Shown one piece after another: positions 1 to 5,865 of a stretch of DNA of 5,865 bases (the first letter of the stretch is position 1; each line of letters opens with the position of its first letter). The translations under genes and the position numbers were made by a program. The notes under the pieces are model-generated. The model had not been told where the DNA came from and made no database searches. It saw only the letters and a list, made by a program, of their open reading frames with translations. Origin of the DNA: Gammaproteobacteria bacterium (GTDB taxonomy: Bacteria > Pseudomonadota > Gammaproteobacteria > GCF-002020875); contig JABHIC010000305.1 in NCBI GenBank assembly GCA_018671205.1, positions 1-5,865 of the forward strand, given 5' to 3'.

Positions 1-462
1 GTGGAAATTGCCGTAGCCAAACTCTCCAAGAAAAGAAATAGCCCGATCGCTGCGGTGATGGCTAAATCGATTCAGCTCTGTAATACTACGCTCCCTTTCG
101 AGGAAAATAGTGCTGCAAAAGAGGAGCTGGAGAGTGAAGGACGTGCACAGTTGGAACATCTCACCTCCTATATCCGTGGACTTGATGCCGTCGCCCACCT
201 GAGCCCACTATTGGGGCTGCTGGGAACGGTTTTGGGAATGATCCAGGCCTTTATGCAGTTAGAGGGGGCGGGTGTTCAGGTTGATGTATCTCTGCTTGCC
301 GGCGGTATCTGGGAGGCGTTAGTGACTACGGCCTTTGGTCTTGCGGTAGCGATTCCGGCGTTGGCAGCGGTCAATTGGCTAGAGGGGATTGTTGAGCGCG
401 TGCGACAGGATATGGGGGATGCGGTGACCCGTACACTCAGTGCTATGCGACGTGCAGCCTGA
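1..462 (+). CDS. exbB: ExbB/TolQ/MotA-family proton-channel subunit, 5'-truncated by the window
   Basis: This is the C-terminal 153 residues of an inner-membrane ExbB-type protein, which forms the pentameric proton-conducting scaffold that energises TonB. Two hydrophobic segments are visible, at about residues 66-86 (LSPLLGLLGTVLGM) and 100-124 (EALVTTAFGLAVAIP), followed by a charged cytoplasmic tail. Aligned from memory with E. coli ExbB, the key polar pore residues are kept: T76 (like T148), E105 (like E176) and T110 (like T181). By that alignment about 70 N-terminal residues are missing, including the first membrane helix. The GTG at base 1 is therefore probably an internal Val codon rather than the start. 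The exbD and tonB genes that follow favour ExbB over TolQ or MotA. The family call is secure; the ExbB subtype rests on context. Confidence 0.93.
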   Translation: MEIAVAKLSKKRNSPIAAVMAKSIQLCNTTLPFEENSAAKEELESEGRAQLEHLTSYIRGLDAVAHLSPLLGLLGTVLGMIQAFMQLEGAGVQVDVSLLAGGIWEALVTTAFGLAVAIPALAAVNWLEGIVERVRQDMGDAVTRTLSAMRRAA

Positions 463-503
463 TCAATACTACTTGCTGATTTAACGGTCTATTTGTAACG
501 CTC

Positions 504-902
504 ATGTGGTTTGAGAAGGTAGGTTCCCCATCCAGACGACAGTGGCTTAGCCTGACCTCTCTGATTGATGTCGTGTTTCTGCTGTTGATCTTCTTTATGT
601 TGACCACGAGCTTTTCTCAGCAGCGTATGATGGCGCTTAACATTCCTGCCCAGAAAGGAGAGGGGGTAAGCTCTTGGCAAGGGGGTTCTCTGGTTAGAGT
701 TCATGCCGGAGGGCGTATTGACCTTAACGGCAGAGCAGCCCACCTAAGTGAAGTTGCAGAGAGAACCAGGCAAAGTCTGATTAAAATGCCTCAGACCCGC
801 TTTATTGTACGTCCTGATGCCGGACTACCACTGCAAGAGGTTATTCAGGTGATGGATCAGCTTCGTGCGGGAGGCGCTGATCAGGTAAGCCTGGTTCGGT
901 AG
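504..902 (+). CDS. exbD: ExbD-family biopolymer transport protein, first copy (keeps the membrane Asp)
   Basis: A 132-residue ExbD/TolR-type protein, close to the usual length of about 140. It has a short cytoplasmic N-terminus, one membrane helix at about residues 20-37 (LIDVVFLLLIFFMLTT), and a periplasmic domain with the family pattern (IPAQKG, then GRIDLNG, then a final FIVRPDAG and GGADQVSLV). D22 occupies the place of the essential protonatable Asp of ExbD (D25 in E. coli), so this copy should be proton-competent. The usual TPL just before that Asp reads TSL here, a mild deviation. The ATG at 504 is the only plausible start: an in-frame TGA lies at 477-479 and no other start codon follows it. 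There is no clear Shine-Dalgarno sequence. It begins 41 bp after exbB and should assemble with it in the inner membrane. Confidence 0.93.
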   Translation: MWFEKVGSPSRRQWLSLTSLIDVVFLLLIFFMLTTSFSQQRMMALNIPAQKGEGVSSWQGGSLVRVHAGGRIDLNGRAAHLSEVAERTRQSLIKMPQTRFIVRPDAGLPLQEVIQVMDQLRAGGADQVSLVR

Positions 903-912
903 CGAGTGACCG

Positions 913-1317
913 ATGGAATTCAACTATCACAGAAGCAAACATTCAGAGCTGGACATGACCCCACTGGTCAGCGTCATTTTTCTGCTGATTATATTTTTTC
1001 TGGTCGCTGGAACGGTTCGTTCCCCTAGTTTTTGGGAGATTGAACATCCCGGTTCCAGTAGTGATGCTCGTGTTGCCAAAAAGAACCTCTCTATCTTTCT
1101 GGATCAGCAGGGGAAGCGAGCGGTTGCGCAGCGAGAGGTACGCAACCGTTATCAACTTCGCTACCTGATTGATGAGTATAGCCAGAAAGGAGAGCCCCCT
1201 TCGATTGAGATCCATGCCGACCATCGTGTGGATTCTCATGAGTTGGTGAAGCTGCTGGAGGAGGTGCGTAGTAGTGGGGTTAAAAAAATTGAATTGATCA
1301 CCGAGGTTAACCCGTAA
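913..1317 (+). CDS. exbD: ExbD-family protein, second copy, lacking the conserved membrane Asp
   Basis: A 134-residue ExbD/TolR-like protein starting 10 bp after the first exbD. The N-terminal signature ELDMTPL (residues 12-18) leads into one membrane helix (about 18-35, LVSVIFLLIIFFLVAG). A periplasmic domain follows, with an IEIHADHRVD-like strand and a final GVKKIELIT segment, as in ExbD. The residue expected to be the proton-carrying Asp (TPLID in typical members) is Ser here: S20, codon AGC at 970-972. The surrounding TPL and helix are well kept, so the alignment is not in doubt. By itself this subunit probably could not carry protons through that site. It may pair with the first ExbD as a structural or regulatory partner. 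Operons with two exbD genes are known, for example in Xanthomonas. A weak GAG ribosome-binding element lies about six bases before the ATG. Confidence 0.9.
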   Translation: MEFNYHRSKHSELDMTPLVSVIFLLIIFFLVAGTVRSPSFWEIEHPGSSSDARVAKKNLSIFLDQQGKRAVAQREVRNRYQLRYLIDEYSQKGEPPSIEIHADHRVDSHELVKLLEEVRSSGVKKIELITEVNP

Positions 1318-1323
1318 TCCATT

Positions 1324-2412
1324 ATGGTTATTCGACCTCAACAGTGGGTTGTTGCTTTTTCGGCCTCCATTTTACTGCATGCTGCGGCGCTATACTGGCT
1401 TCCGCTATATCAGGTTGAAGTCTCGCAACGCAGTGCTGAACTCCCTTTTACCGTGTTGCTGGCTGATCAGGAGATTCTGGAGCACCTGGAGCAACCAGAG
1501 GTACTGCTGAGTGACTTTATTCCACTGGTTTCACTGGATGAGTCTGAACCGTTGATGCCTGAGATGGAGGAGCCTGTCACACTGTTTGATGAGGTACCCG
1601 TTGAAGCACCACTGGATATCTTTCCTGCCGATTCGGTTGAACAGATGATGCCTGTTGAGAGCGATGATATCGTAATGGAGGTGTCAGAGGAGCTGGACTC
1701 CCCATTGCCTCCCACGGTGATGATGGTGGTTGATAGTGAAATGGTAGAGTTGCCAGACAGCGCAGAGATCACTATGCCTGTTTCAGAGCTGGAACCGATG
1801 GCTGATTTGAGTCAGGTGATCGATGCTTTCTCTGAGGTTCCCAGCCTTGCCTTTGAGATGGATTGGGCACCTGCAGAGAGTAGTTGGGAGGATCAACTGG
1901 AGCTGATTCCACCTGAGCTAGGGGATCAATCCGATATTATTCTGGAAGAGATTATGGGGGAGCAGATTGAGTTTGAGCTATCCTCCTTTGATAGCCTGCC
2001 ACAGATTCAGGCCAGAGATTGGAATCCTCTGGCCTCCACACTTCAACCGCCACGCAGTGACAGTGCTGGCAGCAGCCGCTCTAAGTACTGGAGAAGTGAC
2101 TTCCGGGGGGCGGATGGAATTGATTTTGCGTACCGCAAAAAGATGCGTGGAAAACTGACACAATTTACTCTCTATCCGAAGGCGGTGGCTGAAGAGAATA
2201 AGATTGAGGGGCGTGTGGTGATTGAGTTTATTCTGGATCGTAAGGGGCTTCTGGTAGAGAGTGAGATTATTAAGAGTTCAGGCCATTTGGTGTTGGATGA
2301 GGCGGTCAAGAGGATGATTGATTTTGCCCAGCCTTTTGAAGCGCTGCCTGAAACCGTCAAGCATGAGCATGTCCGTTTCGCTTTTCCGGTCACCATAAAA
2401 CTGAAGAAGTAG
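1324..2412 (+). CDS. tonB: TonB-like energy transducer with a long acidic periplasmic spacer
   Basis: A 362-residue TonB-family protein, longer than E. coli TonB (239). The N-terminus has a short cytoplasmic stretch and one uncleaved membrane anchor (about residues 9-28) carrying the SxxxH motif (S15 and H19) through which TonB contacts ExbB/ExbD. Residues about 275-362 form the TonB C-terminal domain: LYPKAVAEE, then IEGRVVIEFILDRKG, SEIIKSSGH, and a final strand FAFPVTIKLKK. This domain binds the TonB box of outer-membrane transporters. Between them is a spacer that, unlike the Pro/Lys and Pro/Glu repeats of classical TonB, is rich in Glu, Asp, Met, Val and Pro. Residues 37-230 contain no Lys or Arg and, by hand count, 51 acidic residues. 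The gene starts 6 bp after the second exbD, so it is almost surely co-transcribed. Which transporters or substrates it serves cannot be told from the window. Confidence 0.92.
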   Translation: MVIRPQQWVVAFSASILLHAAALYWLPLYQVEVSQRSAELPFTVLLADQEILEHLEQPEVLLSDFIPLVSLDESEPLMPEMEEPVTLFDEVPVEAPLDIFPADSVEQMMPVESDDIVMEVSEELDSPLPPTVMMVVDSEMVELPDSAEITMPVSELEPMADLSQVIDAFSEVPSLAFEMDWAPAESSWEDQLELIPPELGDQSDIILEEIMGEQIEFELSSFDSLPQIQARDWNPLASTLQPPRSDSAGSSRSKYWRSDFRGADGIDFAYRKKMRGKLTQFTLYPKAVAEENKIEGRVVIEFILDRKGLLVESEIIKSSGHLVLDEAVKRMIDFAQPFEALPETVKHEHVRFAFPVTIKLKK

Positions 2413-2432
2413 CCTCTCCTCTCTACCCACAG

Positions 2433-2464
2433 ATGGCCGGGGTTGTGCAACAGCCATACTTTTT
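2433..2464 (+). terminator. Possible weak rho-independent terminator after tonB
   Basis: In the 68-bp tonB-ygiQ gap, ATGGC (2433-2437) can pair with GCCAT (2453-2457). An inner GTTG/CAAC (2442-2445 and 2448-2451) lies inside an asymmetric bulge. T5 (2460-2464) follows two bases after the stem. The stem is short and interrupted, so it may only reduce read-through into ygiQ, or may be chance. The gap holds no clear promoter. Confidence 0.35.
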
Positions 2465-2480
2465 GTAACCATGGATAACA

Positions 2481-4490
2481 ATGGCTCAGTCATCACTTTT
2501 TAGTCGTCGTAAGTTCTGGGCACACCGGTTCGGGATCGCTCCGGTATTGCCCATGTCTCGTGCTGAGATGGAGCAGTTGGGGTGGGAGAGCTGTGACATT
2601 ATTCTGGTCACCGGGGACGGTTATGTTGACCACCCCAGCTTCGGTATGGCCCTGATTGGGCGGCTCCTGGAGTCACAGGGGTTTCGGGTCGGTATTCTCT
2701 CTCAACCCGAGTGGAACAGTGCATCCCCCTATCAAGCGCTGGGCCCTCCCAACCTCTTTTTTGGGGTGACTGCGGGCAATATGGACTCAATGGTAAACCG
2801 CTATACCTCCGACCGTCGTTTGCGCCGAGAGGATGCCTATACCCCCGGTGGAACAGGAGGAGAACGCCCAGACCGCTCTACCCTTGTCTATTGTCAGCGT
2901 TGTAGAGAGGCCTACCCAGAGGTGCCGGTCATCATTGGTGGGATTGAGGCGAGCCTGCGAAGATTGGCGCACTATGACTACTGGTCCGACACGGTTCGAC
3001 GCTCCATTCTGGTCGATAGTCGTGCGGATCTGCTGCTCTATGGAAATGCTGAGCGAGCCATTGTGGAGCTGGCTCATCGGGTCGCGGCAGGAGAACATCC
3101 CCGCTCGATTCGGGATCTGAGAGGTACAGTCTCTCTATTGAGTGAGGCTGAACAGTCTCAGTGGCTGAACCAACCCGAGTCCGGCTGGCAGTTACTCGAC
3201 TACTCTGAGCTTGAAAAAGAGGGCGAACATGCGCCTCCGCTCAACGTGGCTGATCGACAGCATCAGGTGGTCTGCCTGCCCGCTTTTGAGCAGGTCAAGG
3301 AGGATCAACGGCGTTATGCCCACGCCTCCCGGCTTTTTCACCTGGAGACCAATCCGGGTAATGCACGTCCACTGCTACAGCCACACGGAAATCAGTTTAT
3401 CTGGGTGATGCCCCCACCCCTTCCATTGAGTACCGATGAGATTGATCGGGTCTATGAGCTACCCTATAGTCGTCAACCCCACCCCTCTTATGGTGGGGCA
3501 AAGATTGCTGCTTTCGAGATGATCCGCTTTTCCGTCAATATTATGCGGGGCTGTTTCGGTGGCTGCACCTTCTGCTCGATTACCGAGCATGAGGGGCGCA
3601 TTATCCAGAGTCGCTCAGAGGCATCGATATTGCGTGAGATTGAGGCGATCGAAAAGCAGCCCGATTTTTCCGGTAACATTTCAGATCTGGGTGGCCCCAC
3701 CGCCAATATGTATCGAATGCGATGTAGAAGTCGCAAGATTGAGTCGGCCTGTCGTCGACTCTCCTGTGTCTATCCGGAGATCTGTCCACAGATGGATACC
3801 AGCCATCAACCATTGACGCAGCTCTACCGTAGTGCGCGTAAAGTGGCTGGAGTAAAACGTATTTTTGTGGCATCCGGGCTCCGATATGATCTGGCCGTCC
3901 GTGACCCGGAGTATATCGAGGAGCTGGTGACCCATCATGTCGGGGGATATCTGAAAATTGCCCCGGAACATACCGAGGCCGAACCTCTCAGCAAGATGAT
4001 GAAACCAGGTATTGATACCTTCTATCGCTTTCGGGAGCTGTTTGATCGATTCTCCAGAAAGGTGGGCAAAGAGCAGTATCTGATCCCCTATTTTATTGCC
4101 GCTCATCCGGGGACTCGCGATGAGGATATGGTTCAGCTTGCACTCTGGTTGAAGAGAAATCGTTTTCGTCCAGACCAGGTACAGAACTTTCTGCCAACAC
4201 CGATGTCACTGGCCACTGCGATGTATCACAGCGCACATAATCCTCTGCGAAAAGTAAAAAGCGACTCTATGGTGATCCTTATTCCCAAGGGGGGGTATCA
4301 ACGCAGAGTTCATAAGGCATTTCTTCGTTATCATGACCCGAATAACTGGCCACTGCTACGACAGACATTGACAAAGCTGGGTATGACATCCTTGATTGGA
4401 TCGGGGAAGGATCAGCTGGTACCGGCAGACTCGCAGCGCTTTCGGGGACAATCAAAAAAACGGCTCAGAGAGGGACGAAAACGCAGATGA
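2481..4490 (+). CDS. ygiQ: YgiQ-family (UPF0313) radical SAM protein
   Basis: A 669-residue cytoplasmic protein that follows the YgiQ family end to end; E. coli YgiQ is 739 residues, the difference lying mainly in the variable C-terminal tail. The N-terminal domain (about 10-330) has the hallmark CDIILVTGDGYVDHPSFG (38-55) and GGIEASLRR (153-161). The radical SAM CxxxCxxC motif is C358, C362 and C365 (CFGGCTFC), expected to bind the 4Fe-4S cluster that cleaves S-adenosylmethionine. A second cysteine group, C415, C424, C429 and C435, follows GGPTANMY. The family block IAPEHTE lies at 493-499. The C-terminal part (PTPMS, then RYHDPNNWPLLRQ) matches the DUF3362-type region and ends in a very basic tail (KKRLREGRKRR). 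The reaction is unknown. An in-frame TAA at 2466-2468 makes the ATG at 2481 the first usable start. The gene overlaps relA by 4 bp. Confidence 0.96.
   Translation: MAQSSLFSRRKFWAHRFGIAPVLPMSRAEMEQLGWESCDIILVTGDGYVDHPSFGMALIGRLLESQGFRVGILSQPEWNSASPYQALGPPNLFFGVTAGNMDSMVNRYTSDRRLRREDAYTPGGTGGERPDRSTLVYCQRCREAYPEVPVIIGGIEASLRRLAHYDYWSDTVRRSILVDSRADLLLYGNAERAIVELAHRVAAGEHPRSIRDLRGTVSLLSEAEQSQWLNQPESGWQLLDYSELEKEGEHAPPLNVADRQHQVVCLPAFEQVKEDQRRYAHASRLFHLETNPGNARPLLQPHGNQFIWVMPPPLPLSTDEIDRVYELPYSRQPHPSYGGAKIAAFEMIRFSVNIMRGCFGGCTFCSITEHEGRIIQSRSEASILREIEAIEKQPDFSGNISDLGGPTANMYRMRCRSRKIESACRRLSCVYPEICPQMDTSHQPLTQLYRSARKVAGVKRIFVASGLRYDLAVRDPEYIEELVTHHVGGYLKIAPEHTEAEPLSKMMKPGIDTFYRFRELFDRFSRKVGKEQYLIPYFIAAHPGTRDEDMVQLALWLKRNRFRPDQVQNFLPTPMSLATAMYHSAHNPLRKVKSDSMVILIPKGGYQRRVHKAFLRYHDPNNWPLLRQTLTKLGMTSLIGSGKDQLVPADSQRFRGQSKKRLREGRKRR
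4467..4475 (+). promoter_or_regulatory. Likely ribosome-binding site for relA
   Basis: The purine run AGAGAGGGA inside the end of ygiQ resembles a Shine-Dalgarno sequence, 11 bases before the relA ATG at 4487. The spacing is a little long. Together with the ATGA overlap it supports 4487 as the start and suggests translational coupling to ygiQ. Confidence 0.5.
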
Positions 4491-5865
4491 GTTCATTGAT
4501 GATACAGGCTACTCCAATAGGCGAGAGGGTCTGGGAATGGGTGACCTCGGATCTTCAGGTTACGCTGCCAGAGTCAGAACAGGAGTCTGCTCAACGTGCC
4601 GTTGAACGGGTGGCGCTATCGGTGGAGCAGATTGCGCCACAAGATCAAGAGATGCAGGTTGCCTCACTGCTCTACAGCTACCAACAGCGGACGCACTCTC
4701 CTTTACCAGAGTTGTTGGTTGAGCAGGTGGGAGAGCCGGTGATGCAACTGGTAGAGGGGAGTGCAGAGATGACGACTCTCCATGCTCATCAGGCGAGCGT
4801 GACCATTCAGAGCGATCATCAGCATGAAAATCTGCGCAAGATGTTACTGGCGATGGCGAAGGATGTGCGGGTGGTGGTGATTAAACTGGCTGCCCATCTG
4901 GAGTTGATGCGCTCACCGGGGCGGTTGAGCCAACAGGAGCAGGTGGATAATGCCCTGTTGAGCCGCACGATTTTGGCACCACTCGCTAACCGTCTGGGTA
5001 TTGGGGTACTGAAGTGGCAATTGGAGGACTACACCTTCCGTACACTAGAGCCGGAAATCTACCAGACACTTTCACAACAGATCGACCTTAAAAGGAGGGA
5101 GAGAGAAGATTATATAGGGGCTGTCATCGAGACGATCAAAGCCGCACTCAAGAAGCTCTCGCTGGAGGGAGAGGTGACTGGAAGAAGTAAACACCTCTAC
5201 AGTATTTGGAAGAAAATGGAGCGAAAAAAAGTGGGGGTGGAGTCACTCTATGATCTGAATGCGGTGCGTATCCTGGTTGAAAGCGTGACGGAATGCTACA
5301 CCGCACTTGGGGTGGTTCATGGGCTCTGGAACCATATTCCAAAAGAGTTTGATGACTACATCGCCAACCCCAAAGGGAATAACTATCGATCCATTCATAC
5401 TGCGGTTTTTGGCCCGGAGGGGCAGGTGTTGGAGATCCAGATTCGAACCCATAATATGCACGAGGCAGCAGAGCTGGGCGTGGCCTCACACTGGAGATAT
5501 AAAGAGGGCGGGAGATATGATCCAGGATACGAACGCAAGATAGAGTGGTTGCGGCAACTGTTGGAGTGGAAAGAGGAGGTGGCTGAGCAGGAGGTGTTGA
5601 GTGCCCCGAATGAGCCACTTCACTCACTGGGAACCCGCTTTAGGGATGAGATGGCCGAGGAGCAGATCTATATTCTTACGCCGGCTGGAGAGGTGGTGGA
5701 GCTTCCAGAGGGCGGAACAGCGCTCGACTTTGCTTATACGATACACTCAGGGTTGGGTCACCGAACTCGTGGAGCCAAGGTCGATGGGAAAATTGTTTCG
5801 TTGAATCAGCCTCTGCAGTCCGGACAGCGCGTTGAGATTCTGACCGTTAAAGAGGGGGGGCCAAC
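4487..5865 (+). CDS. relA: RelA-type (p)ppGpp synthetase, 3'-truncated by the window
   Basis: This frame stays open from the ATG at 4487 to the window edge (459 codons plus two bases). The product is a stringent-response enzyme that transfers pyrophosphate from ATP to GDP/GTP, normally activated on ribosomes stalled with uncharged tRNA. Residues about 50-190 are a decayed HD hydrolase domain: the HD pair of bifunctional Rel/SpoT enzymes aligns with Y63-S64, and the KLADR motif reads KLAAH (Asp replaced by A136). The synthetase domain (about 225-345) is intact, with TGRSKH (231-236), YDLNAVRI containing D256, and EIQIRT containing E316. EFDD (287-290) matches the EXDD signature of monofunctional RelA rather than the RXKD of SpoT/Rel. 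A TGS domain begins near residue 393 and is nearly complete at the edge. The later zinc-finger and ACT/RRM regions lie outside. Over the preceding 100 bases this frame has no ATG, GTG or TTG. Confidence 0.96.
   Translation, partial: MSSLMIQATPIGERVWEWVTSDLQVTLPESEQESAQRAVERVALSVEQIAPQDQEMQVASLLYSYQQRTHSPLPELLVEQVGEPVMQLVEGSAEMTTLHAHQASVTIQSDHQHENLRKMLLAMAKDVRVVVIKLAAHLELMRSPGRLSQQEQVDNALLSRTILAPLANRLGIGVLKWQLEDYTFRTLEPEIYQTLSQQIDLKRREREDYIGAVIETIKAALKKLSLEGEVTGRSKHLYSIWKKMERKKVGVESLYDLNAVRILVESVTECYTALGVVHGLWNHIPKEFDDYIANPKGNNYRSIHTAVFGPEGQVLEIQIRTHNMHEAAELGVASHWRYKEGGRYDPGYERKIEWLRQLLEWKEEVAEQEVLSAPNEPLHSLGTRFRDEMAEEQIYILTPAGEVVELPEGGTALDFAYTIHSGLGHRTRGAKVDGKIVSLNQPLQSGQRVEILTVKEGGP

Noticed and set aside
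1..3. GTG at base 1 as a true start codon of exbB
   Set aside because: The family needs about 70 more N-terminal residues, including a first membrane helix, so the gene most likely begins outside the window.
473..501. Possible promoter (TTGCTG, 17 bases, TAACGC) in the exbB-exbD gap
   Set aside because: The -10 element matches poorly, and tight gene spacing suggests read-through from exbB.
943..1341. Minus-strand open frame (132 codons)
   Set aside because: It mirrors the second exbD, whose helix and periplasmic domain are clearly recognisable on the + strand.
1467..1772. Ser/Thr/Gly-rich minus-strand open frame that looks like a low-complexity surface protein
   Set aside because: Its composition is simply the reverse complement of the GAG/GAT/GTT-rich codons of the acidic TonB spacer.
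2471..2503. Ten-codon open frame beginning at the ATG just upstream of the ygiQ start
   Set aside because: It is out of frame, very short and without a good ribosome-binding site. A leader peptide cannot be excluded, but nothing supports one.
3681..4106. Minus-strand open frame (141 codons)
   Set aside because: It is antisense to the conserved core of ygiQ and has no recognisable domain.
4396..4605. Small + strand open frame across the ygiQ-relA junction
   Set aside because: It overlaps two well-supported genes in a third frame and has no recognisable motif.
5148..5627. Long minus-strand open frame (159 codons) opposite the 3' part of the window
   Set aside because: It lies antisense to the strongly conserved synthetase domain of relA, is Pro/Ser-rich and has no recognisable motif.

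Overview
The window reads as a compact, single-direction stretch of a bacterial chromosome, with all six genes on the + strand. A stand-alone RelA-type (p)ppGpp synthetase next to a TonB energising system and a YgiQ-family radical SAM protein points to a proteobacterium. Gammaproteobacteria are most likely, because separate RelA enzymes are typical of beta/gamma lineages. Genus and lifestyle cannot be read from the sequence. No RNA gene, mobile element, CRISPR array or long repeat was seen.

Layout: (1) bases 1-2412 hold an energy-transducing cluster: the 3' part of exbB (its 5' end lies outside the window), two consecutive exbD-like genes, and a long tonB-like gene. Gaps are 41, 10 and 6 bp, so co-transcription is likely. 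(2) Bases 2413-2480 are a 68-bp gap with a weak hairpin followed by T5, a possible terminator. (3) Bases 2481-4490 encode a nearly standard YgiQ-family radical SAM protein. (4) relA starts at 4487, overlaps the ygiQ stop codon (ATGA), and runs off the right edge after its TGS domain.

How the genes work together: ExbB and the ExbD pair should form an inner-membrane proton-driven motor that energises TonB, which then acts on outer-membrane TonB-dependent transporters. YgiQ has no established reaction. RelA makes (p)ppGpp in the stringent response. The 4-bp overlap suggests that ygiQ and relA are translated from one message.

The most notable points are: the second ExbD has Ser (S20) where the family carries the essential membrane Asp, while the first ExbD keeps it; the TonB spacer is strongly acidic, with no Lys or Arg for 194 residues; and YgiQ has a second four-Cys cluster besides its radical SAM motif. 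I did not find a clearly new defence or mobile system here. The two-ExbD/acidic-TonB cluster is the best candidate for unusual biology.
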